Shown here in pieces: positions 36,656 to 43,413 of a stretch of DNA of 64,000 nucleotides. The stretch spans positions 1-64,000 of the forward strand of contig NZ_JABMKZ010000005.1 in the NCBI RefSeq assembly GCF_013204855.1, written 5' to 3'. Origin of the DNA: Paenibacillus alba (GTDB lineage Bacteria; Bacillota; Bacilli; Paenibacillales; NBRC-103111). The position numbers and the translations under genes are program-made. Numbering within the stretch: the first letter of the stretch is position 1; every line of letters begins with the position of its first letter. Below the pieces are notes generated by a model, which was not told where the DNA came from, searched no databases, and saw only the letters and a list, made by a program, of their open reading frames with translations.

Positions 36656-36794
36656 TTATTGCCCCGCTTTCTTTGGTTTGGTATAGTACAAGGTATGTTA
36701 GGGAAGACAAGCGCATGACTGGAACTTGGGGCAAGCCTTTATTTTTGGTAAAATAAAACAGAACAGGACGACATCGTTCGGAGGTGTGTCTTTT

Positions 36795-37400
36795 GTGAAA
36801 GAAGCTCTTTATGATTTGATTGGTCATTATGGCTATATTGCGCTCTATGTTTTGTTGTCAGCAGGGATTATCGGGGTACCGGTGCCAGATGAAACATTGA
36901 TGGCTTTTGTTGGTTCATTGACGGCACCGGGAGGACCTTTTGAGTATGGAACAACACTCATTGTTATATATGCCGGAACGATGACAGGGATGGTGGTCAG
37001 CTATCTCATCGGTCATCGTGTGGGGAAACCGTTTCTTTATCGTTATGGGAAGTGGGTCAAATTAACCCCAAAGCGGCTTGAGCAAGCTGAGGGCTGGTTT
37101 CATAAATACGGGCTTTGGACCGTCTTTTTTGGATACTTTGTGCCGGGAGTACGGCACTTTACTTGTTATCTATCCGGCGTAAGCGGAGTCAAGTTCTATA
37201 AGTACATGCTCTATGCAGGCACAGGCGCATTGCTATGGTGTACAACCTTCTTGACTCTGGGCCACTACATTGGAAGCAATCTGGATGGCTTGTTCTATCT
37301 GATTCACAAATATATGGGAGTAACGCTGTTCGTCTTGGCGATCGTAGCCGCCGTTGCGCTGGCGTTATACTTCCGTTTCCGGAAACGGAGAGCTGTTTGA
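36795..37400 (+). CDS. DedA-family membrane protein
   Basis: About 201 residues. The DedA/VTT landmarks are visible: GVPVPDETLMAFVGSL near the N-terminus, the re-entrant GTMTGMVVSYLIGHRVGKPF, and FFGYFVPGVRHFTCYLSGV, with the conserved FGRFxPGxRxxxxxxAG-like block. DedA proteins are linked to lipid-carrier or lipid scrambling and proton-motive-force maintenance. I chose the GTG at 36795 because GGAGGTG lies 8 bases upstream; the longer frame from 36726 adds an unconserved basic leader. A very strong terminator follows 2 bases after the stop. Confidence 0.87.
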   Translation: MKEALYDLIGHYGYIALYVLLSAGIIGVPVPDETLMAFVGSLTAPGGPFEYGTTLIVIYAGTMTGMVVSYLIGHRVGKPFLYRYGKWVKLTPKRLEQAEGWFHKYGLWTVFFGYFVPGVRHFTCYLSGVSGVKFYKYMLYAGTGALLWCTTFLTLGHYIGSNLDGLFYLIHKYMGVTLFVLAIVAAVALALYFRFRKRRAV

Positions 37401-37402
37401 AT

Positions 37403-37457
37403 GCCAAAAAAGAGCATGACTGTTTTCTTTGTGAAAACAGTCGTGCTCTTTTTTGGC
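37403..37457. terminator. very strong bidirectional terminator
   Basis: A 25-bp stem with one mismatch (GCCAAAAAAGAGCA-t-GACTGTTTTC against its complement) around a 5-base loop, with six Ts or As in each arm. Confidence 0.93.
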
Positions 37458-37478
37458 TTGGATGATCGTTGCTCTGTT

Positions 37479-37790
37479 AAAAAGCAGCTGAAACCGCCAA
37501 AAAGGCCGTCTCGGCGCCGCTCAATCAGCCAACCCCACTCGAGCCTGCCCAAAAGGCAGTCTCAAAGGGAAAAACAGCATCTTCAGCGTGAAAAAGCAGC
37601 TGAAACCGCCAAAAAGACCGTCTCGGCGCCGCAAGAGCAGCCAGCCATACTTGAGCCTGCCAAAAAGGCAGGCTCAAAGTGAAAAGCATCATCCGCCGCA
37701 CAAACAAGCAGCTGAAACCGCCAAAAAAGGCTGTCTCAGCGCCGCGAAAGCCACCACGCCTCGAGCCGTCCCCCCGCCCAAGCCAAGCAG
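37479..37790. repeat. 112-bp tandem repeat, three copies
   Basis: The core AGCAGCTGAAACCGCC recurs with exact 112-bp periodicity (its 'gcagctg' begins at 37484, 37596 and 37708); the third unit diverges towards its end. Because 112 is not a multiple of three, the repeat is not a peptide repeat, and no frame is open through it. Each unit holds two hairpins with A-rich loops: GCTGAAACCGCC-A5-GGCCGTCTCGGC and GAGCCTGCC-A5-GGCAGGCTC (perfect in unit 2). It lies between DedA and a convergent lipoprotein gene. Confidence 0.85.
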
Positions 37791-37800
37791 CAAACAACGC

Positions 37801-37832
37801 AAAACAACCCAGCCCACGGGCTAGGTTGTTTC
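37801..37832. terminator. terminator of the lipoprotein gene
   Basis: AACAACC-AGCCC pairs with GGGCT-GGTTGTT; read on the minus strand the stem is followed by TTTTG. Confidence 0.7.
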
Positions 37833-37845
37833 CACTTTTTTAAAA

Positions 37846-38565
37846 CTAATGATCTGCAAAAAGCTTAATCGATTGAATCGTATTCTCATTCGGATCAATA
37901 TCCAGCTTCAGTAAAGTTCCTTGTGACTTGTAGGAGAGCACGTACTTGGAGTTGGAATCCGGCTTGCCCAGAATGTCAATTGCATCTTGGACTTTCTGGC
38001 CGAGGTGCAAGCCGCGCAGCCCTGGATCAATTTCAGTGGAATGAACATCCACGAACTCAAGCGCATCCTTCTTGTTGAAACCTACGGAAAAGTCGATGAA
38101 GTCATAAACTTGGATCGGATCCTCTTCTTCATCCATCACGAATTGTTTCTTCGCTTTCCCAAAACGATCCAGTACGGCATTTTTGCTCGTTCCCAGCTTT
38201 AAACCCATAAGTGTTGGTTTTTCCTGTTGATACGCATCTTCTGCTTTAACCTTCGGTTTGGTCGTCGGCTTGACTGAGGCAGGGGGTTGCGGCAATTCGG
38301 TGAAATCGCTCTTGGACGACCCTGCAACTTGTGCTTCATGCTTCGCGCTGTCTTCTGGGGTTGGCGTCACAGTTGGTGATACAACGACGAGGGCAGGTGG
38401 CGTGCTAACCGGCGGCGGGTTTTGTTGTTGGAATTGCGTAACTGGATCTATGGTAGGCTTTACGGAAGGAGCAGATGACTCTTGACACCCTGTAACCAGC
38501 AATGTAGCAATAGCAACTGGCACGCAGCCAAGAACGATAGGTCTAATAAGGTTGTTCATCATCAT
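37846..38565 (-). CDS. secreted lipoprotein of unknown function
   Basis: About 239 residues. The signal peptide ends in LLVTGC (lipobox), then a long proline/threonine-rich linker (PPPVSTPPALVVVSPTVTPT) leads to a C-terminal domain with two similar halves, GLKLGTSKNAVLDRFGKAKK and GLHLGQKVQDAIDILGKPDS. Each looks like a bacterial SmpA/OmlA-type or copper-amine-oxidase-linked 'LG-s--dv---lGkP' module. Three ATG codons in a row follow GAAAGGA, so the start may be 38565, 38562 or 38559. Function unknown; probably attached to the outer face of the membrane. Confidence 0.75.
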   Translation of the reverse strand: MMMNNLIRPIVLGCVPVAIATLLVTGCQESSAPSVKPTIDPVTQFQQQNPPPVSTPPALVVVSPTVTPTPEDSAKHEAQVAGSSKSDFTELPQPPASVKPTTKPKVKAEDAYQQEKPTLMGLKLGTSKNAVLDRFGKAKKQFVMDEEEDPIQVYDFIDFSVGFNKKDALEFVDVHSTEIDPGLRGLHLGQKVQDAIDILGKPDSNSKYVLSYKSQGTLLKLDIDPNENTIQSIKLFADH

Positions 38566-38830
38566 CTTCCTTTCTGCCGAATCTTTGTAATTAAAATACA
38601 ACATTACTAATCATACTGCTTTCTGGTTGTTAATCTCAATGCATCTCGATGCCCAAATGTGAGCAATTCTAGAACGAATTTCATGATTGCTGAACCCTAC
38701 ACTAGTATAGACACCCTTAGGAGCGTAAAAGTTTCACTTCGAATGTGTGTTATTCATAAATTGGGACTTGAAACCTACTTCGTCAATATGGTAACTTACT
38801 CATAATAGACAGGATGAGGGGGCAGTTATC

Positions 38831-39400
38831 ATGGAATTGTTAAAACAGCGAATCCTAGAGGTCGGTGTCGTTGTATCGGATCAAGTACTTAAGCTGGATG
38901 CCATTCTTAATCATCAAGTAGATCCTGTGCTTATCATGGAGATGGGAAAAGAATTTGCAAGATTGTTTAGAGAAACAAAGCCGGACAAGGTATTAACGGT
39001 TGAATCTTCGGGCATTCCGATTGCATACACAACAGCTTTACAATTAGAAGTACCCATGATTTTTGCACGCCGCAAAAAAACATTGACCATGGATCAGGAT
39101 ACGTATAGTGAACGTGTGCCTTCTTTTACCAAAGGGATTGTCACGGATATTATGGTTTCCTCCCATTTGCTCCACAAAGGAGAGCGGGTTTTGTTGATTG
39201 ATGACTTTATTGCAAATGGAGACGCAGCCCGCGGCTTAATTCGCATTATTGAGAAGGCCGAAGCCGAGCTAGTAGGCGTAGGCATCGCGGTGGAGAAGTC
39301 CTTCCAAGCCGGCGGAAACTCAATTCGTGAACGCGGAATTCGGGTTGAATCGTTAGCTCGTATTGCTTCCTTAGCGAATGGACAGATCACTTTTAACTGA
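38831..39400 (+). CDS. xpt: xanthine phosphoribosyltransferase
   Basis: 189 residues, the usual length. The PRPP-binding motif VLLIDDFIANGDAA and the flanking ESSGIPIAY and FARRKKTLTM blocks match Xpt, which converts xanthine and PRPP to XMP in purine salvage. The ATG follows GAGGGGGCAG. In Bacillus subtilis xpt is preceded by a purine riboswitch and followed by pbuX. Here I could not find the conserved purine-aptamer strings in 38620-38830, and no xanthine permease gene follows. Confidence 0.92.
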   Translation: MELLKQRILEVGVVVSDQVLKLDAILNHQVDPVLIMEMGKEFARLFRETKPDKVLTVESSGIPIAYTTALQLEVPMIFARRKKTLTMDQDTYSERVPSFTKGIVTDIMVSSHLLHKGERVLLIDDFIANGDAARGLIRIIEKAEAELVGVGIAVEKSFQAGGNSIRERGIRVESLARIASLANGQITFN

Positions 39401-39480
39401 TTTTACATCTAGACTTTGACTTCCCTGAAAACGATTTATCCTATATAATGAAAATTAGGTAGGAGAGGAGGCTGACATCT

Positions 39481-39807
39481 ATGGGTATCGAAAATGGTTC
39501 CATTGAATATTTCATGACAAAGCTTGGGGAAGCCAAAACACATTTTGAACGTGCGCTTGACTGTAAGCATACAGAGTTTGATGACCTGTATCCGTATATG
39601 ATCGAACACCCTCAATTTTTCTGGTATAAACGCTATGTTGCTTGGTCTGAGTTGTTAACGATCGTGAAACTCTGCACAGAGCTCACAATAGAGTGGGAAC
39701 AACAATTTTCCGCGGCACAAGTGGAATATATTCAGAAACGCGTAATGTCTAGCAAAGTCCTTGATTTCTGGTTTGAGACGAATGATTCGAAGGAACATGT
39801 TAGCTAA
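39481..39807 (+). CDS. hypothetical protein
   Basis: 108 residues, helical and rich in aromatic residues: KLGEAKTHFERALDCKHTEF, YPYMIEHPQFFWYKRYVAWS, then LLTIVKLCTELTIEWEQQ. GGAGAGGAGG precedes the ATG by 9 bases and a TATAAT lies at 39444-39449, so it is probably expressed. No family is recognised; no membrane segment or signal peptide is seen. Confidence 0.65.
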   Translation: MGIENGSIEYFMTKLGEAKTHFERALDCKHTEFDDLYPYMIEHPQFFWYKRYVAWSELLTIVKLCTELTIEWEQQFSAAQVEYIQKRVMSSKVLDFWFETNDSKEHVS

Positions 39808-39822
39808 TTCTTCCCCATATAC

Positions 39823-39867
39823 AAAAGAGACCAATGAATCCTTTCGGATGCGTTGGTCTCTTTTTTT
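39823..39867. terminator. bidirectional terminator
   Basis: AAAAGAGACCAA and TTGGTCTCTTTT pair, with an inner ATCC/GGAT stem, followed by further Ts, between two convergent hypothetical genes. Confidence 0.85.
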
Positions 39868-39876
39868 AATTCCGAT

Positions 39877-40194
39877 TCAAACTCCATTTTCTAGAACATT
39901 CATACTTTCTATATGACGTTTGGTTTGCTCGGAACCCAGTTGGTGAATGGCTCTGTACACTTCTGTTAAGTAATAATCATACTCCTGATTCGCTTCATTG
40001 GAATAATATACTTTCCAAGGCAGCCAAGAGGTGGCGTAGCTTCCTTGGGAAGAGTTATCGGTTTCCTCGAAGAGCTCTTGCAATTTATCAAGCTCCTCTT
40101 CTGTAGCAGATATTTCAAATTCATAGTTCAACGCTGCTTTATCTTCCAGAACTTCGCCCGTGCCTACGTTGATGTAATATGTTTTTTTGTCCAC
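39877..40194 (-). CDS. hypothetical acidic protein
   Basis: 105 residues beginning at GTG (GGGAGGT 6 bases upstream): KKTYYINVGTGEVLED, an acidic helix (TEEELDKLQELFEETD), YYSNEANQEYDYYLTEVYRA and a basic helix (LGSEQTKRHIESM). It is cytoplasmic by composition. I think it is one of the conserved Paenibacillus/Bacillus small proteins without known function; no motif allows more. Confidence 0.65.
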   Translation of the reverse strand: MDKKTYYINVGTGEVLEDKAALNYEFEISATEEELDKLQELFEETDNSSQGSYATSWLPWKVYYSNEANQEYDYYLTEVYRAIHQLGSEQTKRHIESMNVLENGV

Positions 40195-40342
40195 CTATAA
40201 ACCTCCCATGCGAATACGATTGCGTAGCGTGGTCACGTCTTGATTAAGGTAACCCAAGTAAATTCGATTTATGTAAAGTTTGAAGAAAACAGGAATTGGT
40301 GTATGCTAGAAGAGTAAAATTGGTGTGTTGGAGGTAAGATGA

Positions 40343-40606
40343 ATGATATCGGAAGAACAATTAGATCAGTATCGGATAGATAGTACGCTGCTGCGTGTGA
40401 TACGTGACGTTAGTCCAAGGAATGACGTTCGTGGCATTGTTGTTGCTTGGGATGATGAGAGTGTTTTGATCCGCAAAAAAAATCGCCGAGTTGTTAAACT
40501 GGCACGAAGTTATGTGTATCAGCCGTATGGCGACGAAAGACCTCCTGAATATATGCTGCCCCAAGATTTGATCGAACCTGACGGCGAGTCGGAAGATGAC
40601 GAATAA
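40343..40606 (+). CDS. hypothetical small protein upstream of cbiZ
   Basis: 87 residues with an SH3-like beta pattern (RGIVVAWDDESVLIRKKNRR, then VVKLARSYVYQPYGD) and an acidic C-terminus. GGAGG lies about 9 bases before the ATG. Its last codons overlap the start of the CbiZ gene by 11 bases, so the two are co-expressed. The fold suggests a nucleic-acid or protein-binding role, but I recognise no family. Confidence 0.65.
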   Translation: MISEEQLDQYRIDSTLLRVIRDVSPRNDVRGIVVAWDDESVLIRKKNRRVVKLARSYVYQPYGDERPPEYMLPQDLIEPDGESEDDE

Positions 40607-41369
40607 GCCGAATTACTCGCCTGTGAACAAAATCCCTATTCGGGGAATACATATGGATCTTGTGAATTCGAACTATGGTGATTATTTGCTGATTTCCAGC
40701 GACGATCCTTTGCAGACTTTGAATTCGTCGCCATGGGGCGGCGGTTACGGCATCCACAAACGGCTTATGAACAGACAAGTGGACAAGCTTTACAACGAAC
40801 CTGATCCCCTAGGGGAGATGAACACTTTTATCCAGCGGGAAGGTTTCGATCCCCAAGAAACAGCTGGTATGCTGACAGCGGCCTTCGTGAAAGATGTAGG
40901 GTATCATAGTTTGGCTTGGGGAAATCAGGAAGGTGAGGAAGGTGATCATCTTGCCAGTGAGATTCTACAGCAGGATCAAGAGCAGGAACATCTGCAGGTT
41001 TGTTCATGGGTAACTGTGGGACTAGGGAATAAAGCAAGAGCCGGAGCAATACTTCCCATTACGTCGCTCTATCCTGGAACGATCAATACGATTGTAGTGA
41101 TCAATGGCTGTTTAACAGATGCCGCAATGGTGAATGCTGTGATTACTGCGACCGAAGCCAAAAGTGCCGCGTTGCAAACATTAGGCGTAGAAGTAGATGG
41201 TCACCCGGCTACGGGAACGAGTACGGATGCTGTTCTTATTGCGGCAACTGGCCGCGGTCACACGTATCGTTATGCGGGGACGGCCACTTCGCTGGGCTAC
41301 TTGATTGGCAGAACGGTGTATGAAGCGATTCTTGCCCAAAAGCACTTATACGAGAAAACGCTCCACTGA
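40596..41369 (+). CDS. cbiZ: adenosylcobinamide amidohydrolase
   Basis: 257 residues. The CbiZ block is well kept: WVTVGLGNKARAGA, TINTIVVINGCLTDAAMVNA, ITATEAKSAALQTLGV, ATGTSTDAVLIAATGRG and YAGTATSLGYLIGRTVYEA. The enzyme cleaves the aminopropanol side chain of adenosylcobinamide or related corrinoids to give adenosylcobyric acid, allowing corrinoid salvage or remodelling in the cytoplasm. It overlaps the preceding small gene and lacks its own clear Shine-Dalgarno, so it is probably translationally coupled. The B12-dependent NrdJ at 54 kb is a plausible consumer of the cofactor. Confidence 0.87.
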   Translation: MTNKPNYSPVNKIPIRGIHMDLVNSNYGDYLLISSDDPLQTLNSSPWGGGYGIHKRLMNRQVDKLYNEPDPLGEMNTFIQREGFDPQETAGMLTAAFVKDVGYHSLAWGNQEGEEGDHLASEILQQDQEQEHLQVCSWVTVGLGNKARAGAILPITSLYPGTINTIVVINGCLTDAAMVNAVITATEAKSAALQTLGVEVDGHPATGTSTDAVLIAATGRGHTYRYAGTATSLGYLIGRTVYEAILAQKHLYEKTLH

Positions 41370-41403
41370 ATCCGCAAGGATAAGCAGAGCGTTCTGTTTT
41401 CGA

Positions 41404-41583
41404 TTATGTTCTGCGGAAAATACCGTAAGCAACCCCAGCTTGAAGCTCACCTAATCCGGAATCATCTTCATCTTCTTTTTTAAAGTTGGGGTCATGAACA
41501 ATGCCTTCGGCTTCGCCTTCCGTCAGATGCCGTTCATTTCCGGTATATTTGGGCTCCAAGGCTTTGATTTCTTCTTCATCCAT
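41404..41583 (-). CDS. small acidic hypothetical protein (59 aa)
   Basis: Convincing because AAAGGAGGG lies 7 bases before the ATG and the composition is coherent: MDEEEIKALEPKY, then an acidic KKEDEDDSGLGELQ and a C-terminal AYGIFRRT. It is highly charged, probably soluble and cytoplasmic, and unrecognised. It is convergent with cbiZ. Confidence 0.65.
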   Translation of the reverse strand: MDEEEIKALEPKYTGNERHLTEGEAEGIVHDPNFKKEDEDDSGLGELQAGVAYGIFRRT

Positions 41584-41706
41584 CTATTATCCCTCCTTTG
41601 CCAATAGGGTTAGGAAGGAGGGAAGGTTTTATGCATGTTTGGCAAAAAAGTATCGTTGACGAGCTTTCATTTTCCATGTTATATTAAGTTTTGTTAAAGC
41701 TAATAA

Positions 41707-41790
41707 GCGATCATGGCGGAATTGGCAGACGCGCACGGTTCAGGTCCGTGTGGGCTTACCCCCGTGGAGGTTCGAGTCCTCTTGATCGCA
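41707..41790 (+). tRNA. tRNA-Leu (anticodon CAG)
   Basis: A class II tRNA with a long variable arm. The acceptor stem GCGATCA (41707-41713) pairs with TGATCGC (41783-41789) and the discriminator is A. The anticodon stem CACGG/CCGTG encloses TTCAGGT with CAG at 41741-41743. The T-arm reads GAGGTTCGAGTCCTC. CCA is not encoded. A T-run terminator follows. It reads CUG leucine codons. Confidence 0.96.
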
Positions 41791-41804
41791 TTATAACTAA
41801 AGTG

Positions 41805-41840
41805 AAACCCTTCGAATAAATTTGAAGGGTTTATTTTTTG
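41805..41840 (+). terminator. terminator after tRNA-Leu
   Basis: AAACCCTTC and GAAGGGTTT form a 9-bp stem around a 10-base loop, followed by ATTTTTTG. Confidence 0.88.
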
Positions 41841-41904
41841 TGATTTTTAATGTGCTGCTGGCGTATCGTAGGGGCTTAGCTTTGATAATCAGGAATCTAA
41901 AAAA

Positions 41905-41935
41905 TTGAACAAAAACATTTCCTTTGAGGTATAAT
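41905..41935 (+). promoter_or_regulatory. promoter of the candidate toxin-antitoxin pair
   Basis: TTGAAC (41905-41910) and a perfect TATAAT (41930-41935) with a 19-bp spacer, about 40 bases before the first start codon. Confidence 0.5.
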
Positions 41936-41975
41936 GAAGGTGTGAATTGCAATCCCATAACGTGGAGGGATAGAA

Positions 41976-42218
41976 ATGAAGCCTATCAAAATTGAGGATC
42001 GCGAAATTATAGATGCCATTAATTCGGGCGCAGCTTATTTCGAGATTGACAGCCGAAAATTTATGCTTTTTGAAGTAGAGAGTTTACCAGGGTCGGACAT
42101 ATACGAAGTGCAAGATGAAGAGGAAAAAAACCTGCTGCTTGAAGCTCTTAATGGAGACAATCCCACACTATCTGAAGCTGAAGTAGATGTAATGTTAGGG
42201 ATTTCAAAGGATTCATGA
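41976..42218 (+). CDS. small acidic protein, candidate antitoxin
   Basis: 80 residues: an N-terminal helix (DREIIDAINSGAAYFEID), a beta hairpin (KFMLFEVESLP, DIYEVQDEEE) and an acidic helical tail (LLLEALNGDNPTLSEAEVD). GGAGGG lies 6 bases before the ATG. It overlaps the next gene by 4 bases (ATGA). Size, acidity, order and coupling fit a type II antitoxin, and the AA-Y-EI-----L-EVE pattern faintly resembles Phd-like dimer folds. This is inference from context, not a family hit. Confidence 0.55.
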   Translation: MKPIKIEDREIIDAINSGAAYFEIDSRKFMLFEVESLPGSDIYEVQDEEEKNLLLEALNGDNPTLSEAEVDVMLGISKDS

Positions 42219-42523
42219 ACGTTCATTGGAGAAAATCGGCTGTACTTTCCCTAATGAGCTTGGACAGTTGGCGTGAAAAAATGGAGTTACAGCCAATTGC
42301 ATCGTACTTGAGAAATTGCATCGTTCAGTATTTTCAAAAACAAGATTTCACCATCTATGTGCCGGGTAGCGCTGTTTTCATTGAAGGATATCCTGCTGGT
42401 CTGCGAATGGCACTCATCACAATTGGAACAGTTGATCCCTATAAAGTGTTCTACAGATATTCGCAAAATGCTGTAGAAATATTCCTTGTTCGTCATCCTC
42501 GTCAGAGAATACTTCAAAAATGA
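42215..42523 (+). CDS. RelE/ParE-like toxin candidate
   Basis: 102 residues. The order of elements recalls the RelE/ParE fold: two helices (LMSLDSWREKMELQPIASYL, IVQYFQ) then a beta sheet with GYPAGLRMALITIG, YKVFYRYSQNAVEIFLVRHP and a closing basic RQRILQK. The final V-IF-VRHPRQ strand and the arginine pair are the strongest hints. Members cleave mRNA at the ribosome or poison gyrase; which applies cannot be told. It overlaps the acidic gene by 4 bases and is followed by a terminator, making a self-contained two-gene unit. Confidence 0.5.
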   Translation: MNVHWRKSAVLSLMSLDSWREKMELQPIASYLRNCIVQYFQKQDFTIYVPGSAVFIEGYPAGLRMALITIGTVDPYKVFYRYSQNAVEIFLVRHPRQRILQK

Positions 42524-42557
42524 ATCGAGTGCTATTCGGCTCGGTTCTTTTCTTTTT
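42522..42557 (+). terminator. terminator after the candidate toxin gene
   Basis: GAATCGAG pairs with CTCGGTTC (one G-T) around a 10-base loop, followed by TTTTCTTTTT. It includes the toxin stop codon. Confidence 0.7.
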
Positions 42558-42652
42558 CAGATGCTAAGAGGAAGCTTTCACTCCAATAGTCAAGAACGAG
42601 CTCTTGAATTTGTCCTTGTGACGGTTCAGGGACTTTTTGCTTATTTGTTATG
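42532..42652 (-). other. coding-like fragment on the minus strand
   Basis: A frame without a start reads RVITNKQKVPEPSQGQIQEL and ends FLLASEKEKNRAE at a TAG (42532-42534). It lies just downstream of the arginase-family remnant and overlaps the terminator of the candidate toxin. Probably the tail of another decayed gene; family unknown. Confidence 0.3.
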
Positions 42653-42664
42653 ACTCTACTTATT

Positions 42665-43081
42665 TTAAATAGGTATTTCTCCAAGCAGTTTCTTCAAGTT
42701 AATAGAAGAACGAAATGTCTTCGGGTCAAGCACATCTAGATCAAGGTGAATAGCTAGGTGCTTAATGTTGCTTTGTTTAATCCAATCTTTGATAGATTCA
42801 GTACTGCTCATTAACACAATTCTAACTAAATCGCTGTGAGCATCGATCCAAACCAAACCTAATTCCCCACTGTATCGTTCGTTTAAATAGGCAAATGGGG
42901 CTTGTTCGACTAAGCAGTCACCACCAAACATGACAATGCGATCCGGCTTATGAGCAGAAATGATGTGATGAGCAACCGCTAATTGCTCAAGCAGCTGTTT
43001 TCTTCCATACGTACCGTTCTCGTTTTCAAGTGGAGTTCCGTCATAAGCTTGAACGGGGACATGGATAAGGGGTTGATCATG
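42665..43081 (-). pseudogene. arginase/agmatinase-family remnant with internal deletions
   Basis: The frame has no start (TGA at 43082-43084 directly before it). It reads LIHVPVQAYDGTPLEN, YGRKQLLEQLAVAHHII, then the ureohydrolase motif MFGGDCLVEQAPFAYLNE and GLVWIDAHSD, jumps to HLAIHLDLDVLDP, and then directly to a typical C-terminal INLKKLLGEIPI. Intact family members have about 50 residues between the first two metal motifs and a further 60-80 before the end. So the N-terminus and two internal blocks are gone while the frame is kept. It is unlikely to be an active enzyme because several manganese ligands are missing. Confidence 0.75.
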
Positions 43082-43099
43082 TCAGGAGCTAGCCAAGCC

Positions 43100-43124
43100 A
43101 GTACGCACTTTATAGATAGGTACT
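43100..43124. promoter_or_regulatory. AGTAC-N15-GTACT inverted repeat, HxlR-type operator
   Basis: An inverted repeat of the GTAC type typical of HxlR/YodB-family promoters, just upstream of the HxlR remnant and divergent from the arginase remnant. Confidence 0.45.
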
Positions 43125-43145
43125 ACCAGAAAGGATAGTGTAAAT

Positions 43146-43373
43146 ATGAGTATGGCTGAATTTAAAGGCAAAGTTAAGAATATTCAAGATACACCTTTTG
43201 GTTATACATTATCGGTTATCGGAGGCATGGTGAAACGGACAGAATACCCACAAGTTCCCCCTAAAGTCGAGTATAGTCTCATGGAGAAAGTGGGAACCTT
43301 ATTACCTGTTTTGGAAGATTTATGTGAGTGGGGAGTAAAAAACCAAGGAGCTAAGCGGCCTGTTCTCGCTTAG
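43146..43373 (+). pseudogene. HxlR-family regulator with deleted HTH core
   Basis: 75 codons instead of about 110. The start (NIQDTPFGYTLSVIGG) matches the N-terminus of HxlR proteins, which continues GKWK in intact members. Here it jumps straight to the wing and C-terminus, VKRTEYPQVPPKVEYSLMEK and LLPVLEDLCEWG. About 40 residues including the recognition helix are missing, with the frame kept. AAAGGATAG lies upstream. The product could not bind DNA normally; it might survive as a dimer-forming dominant negative, but decay is simpler. Its last codons form the left arm of the terminator. Confidence 0.75.
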
Positions 43374-43388
43374 CTCCTTGGTTTTTTG
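43341..43388. terminator. strong terminator overlapping the HxlR 3' end
   Basis: A perfect 17-bp stem (43341-43357 with 43367-43383) around a 9-base loop, followed by TTTT. The stem includes the last codons of the HxlR frame. Confidence 0.9.
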
Positions 43389-43413
43389 GCGTCCAACGCG
43401 GCATTATTGAATT

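Noticed and set aside
37479..37790. CRISPR array
   Set aside because: Units are contiguous 112-bp repeats without short unique spacers, and no cas genes are present.
37401..37824. Frames of 78-93 codons in both directions across the 112-bp repeats
   Set aside because: The repeat period is not a multiple of three, so the encoded peptide changes register at each unit; the first frame starts inside the strong terminator.
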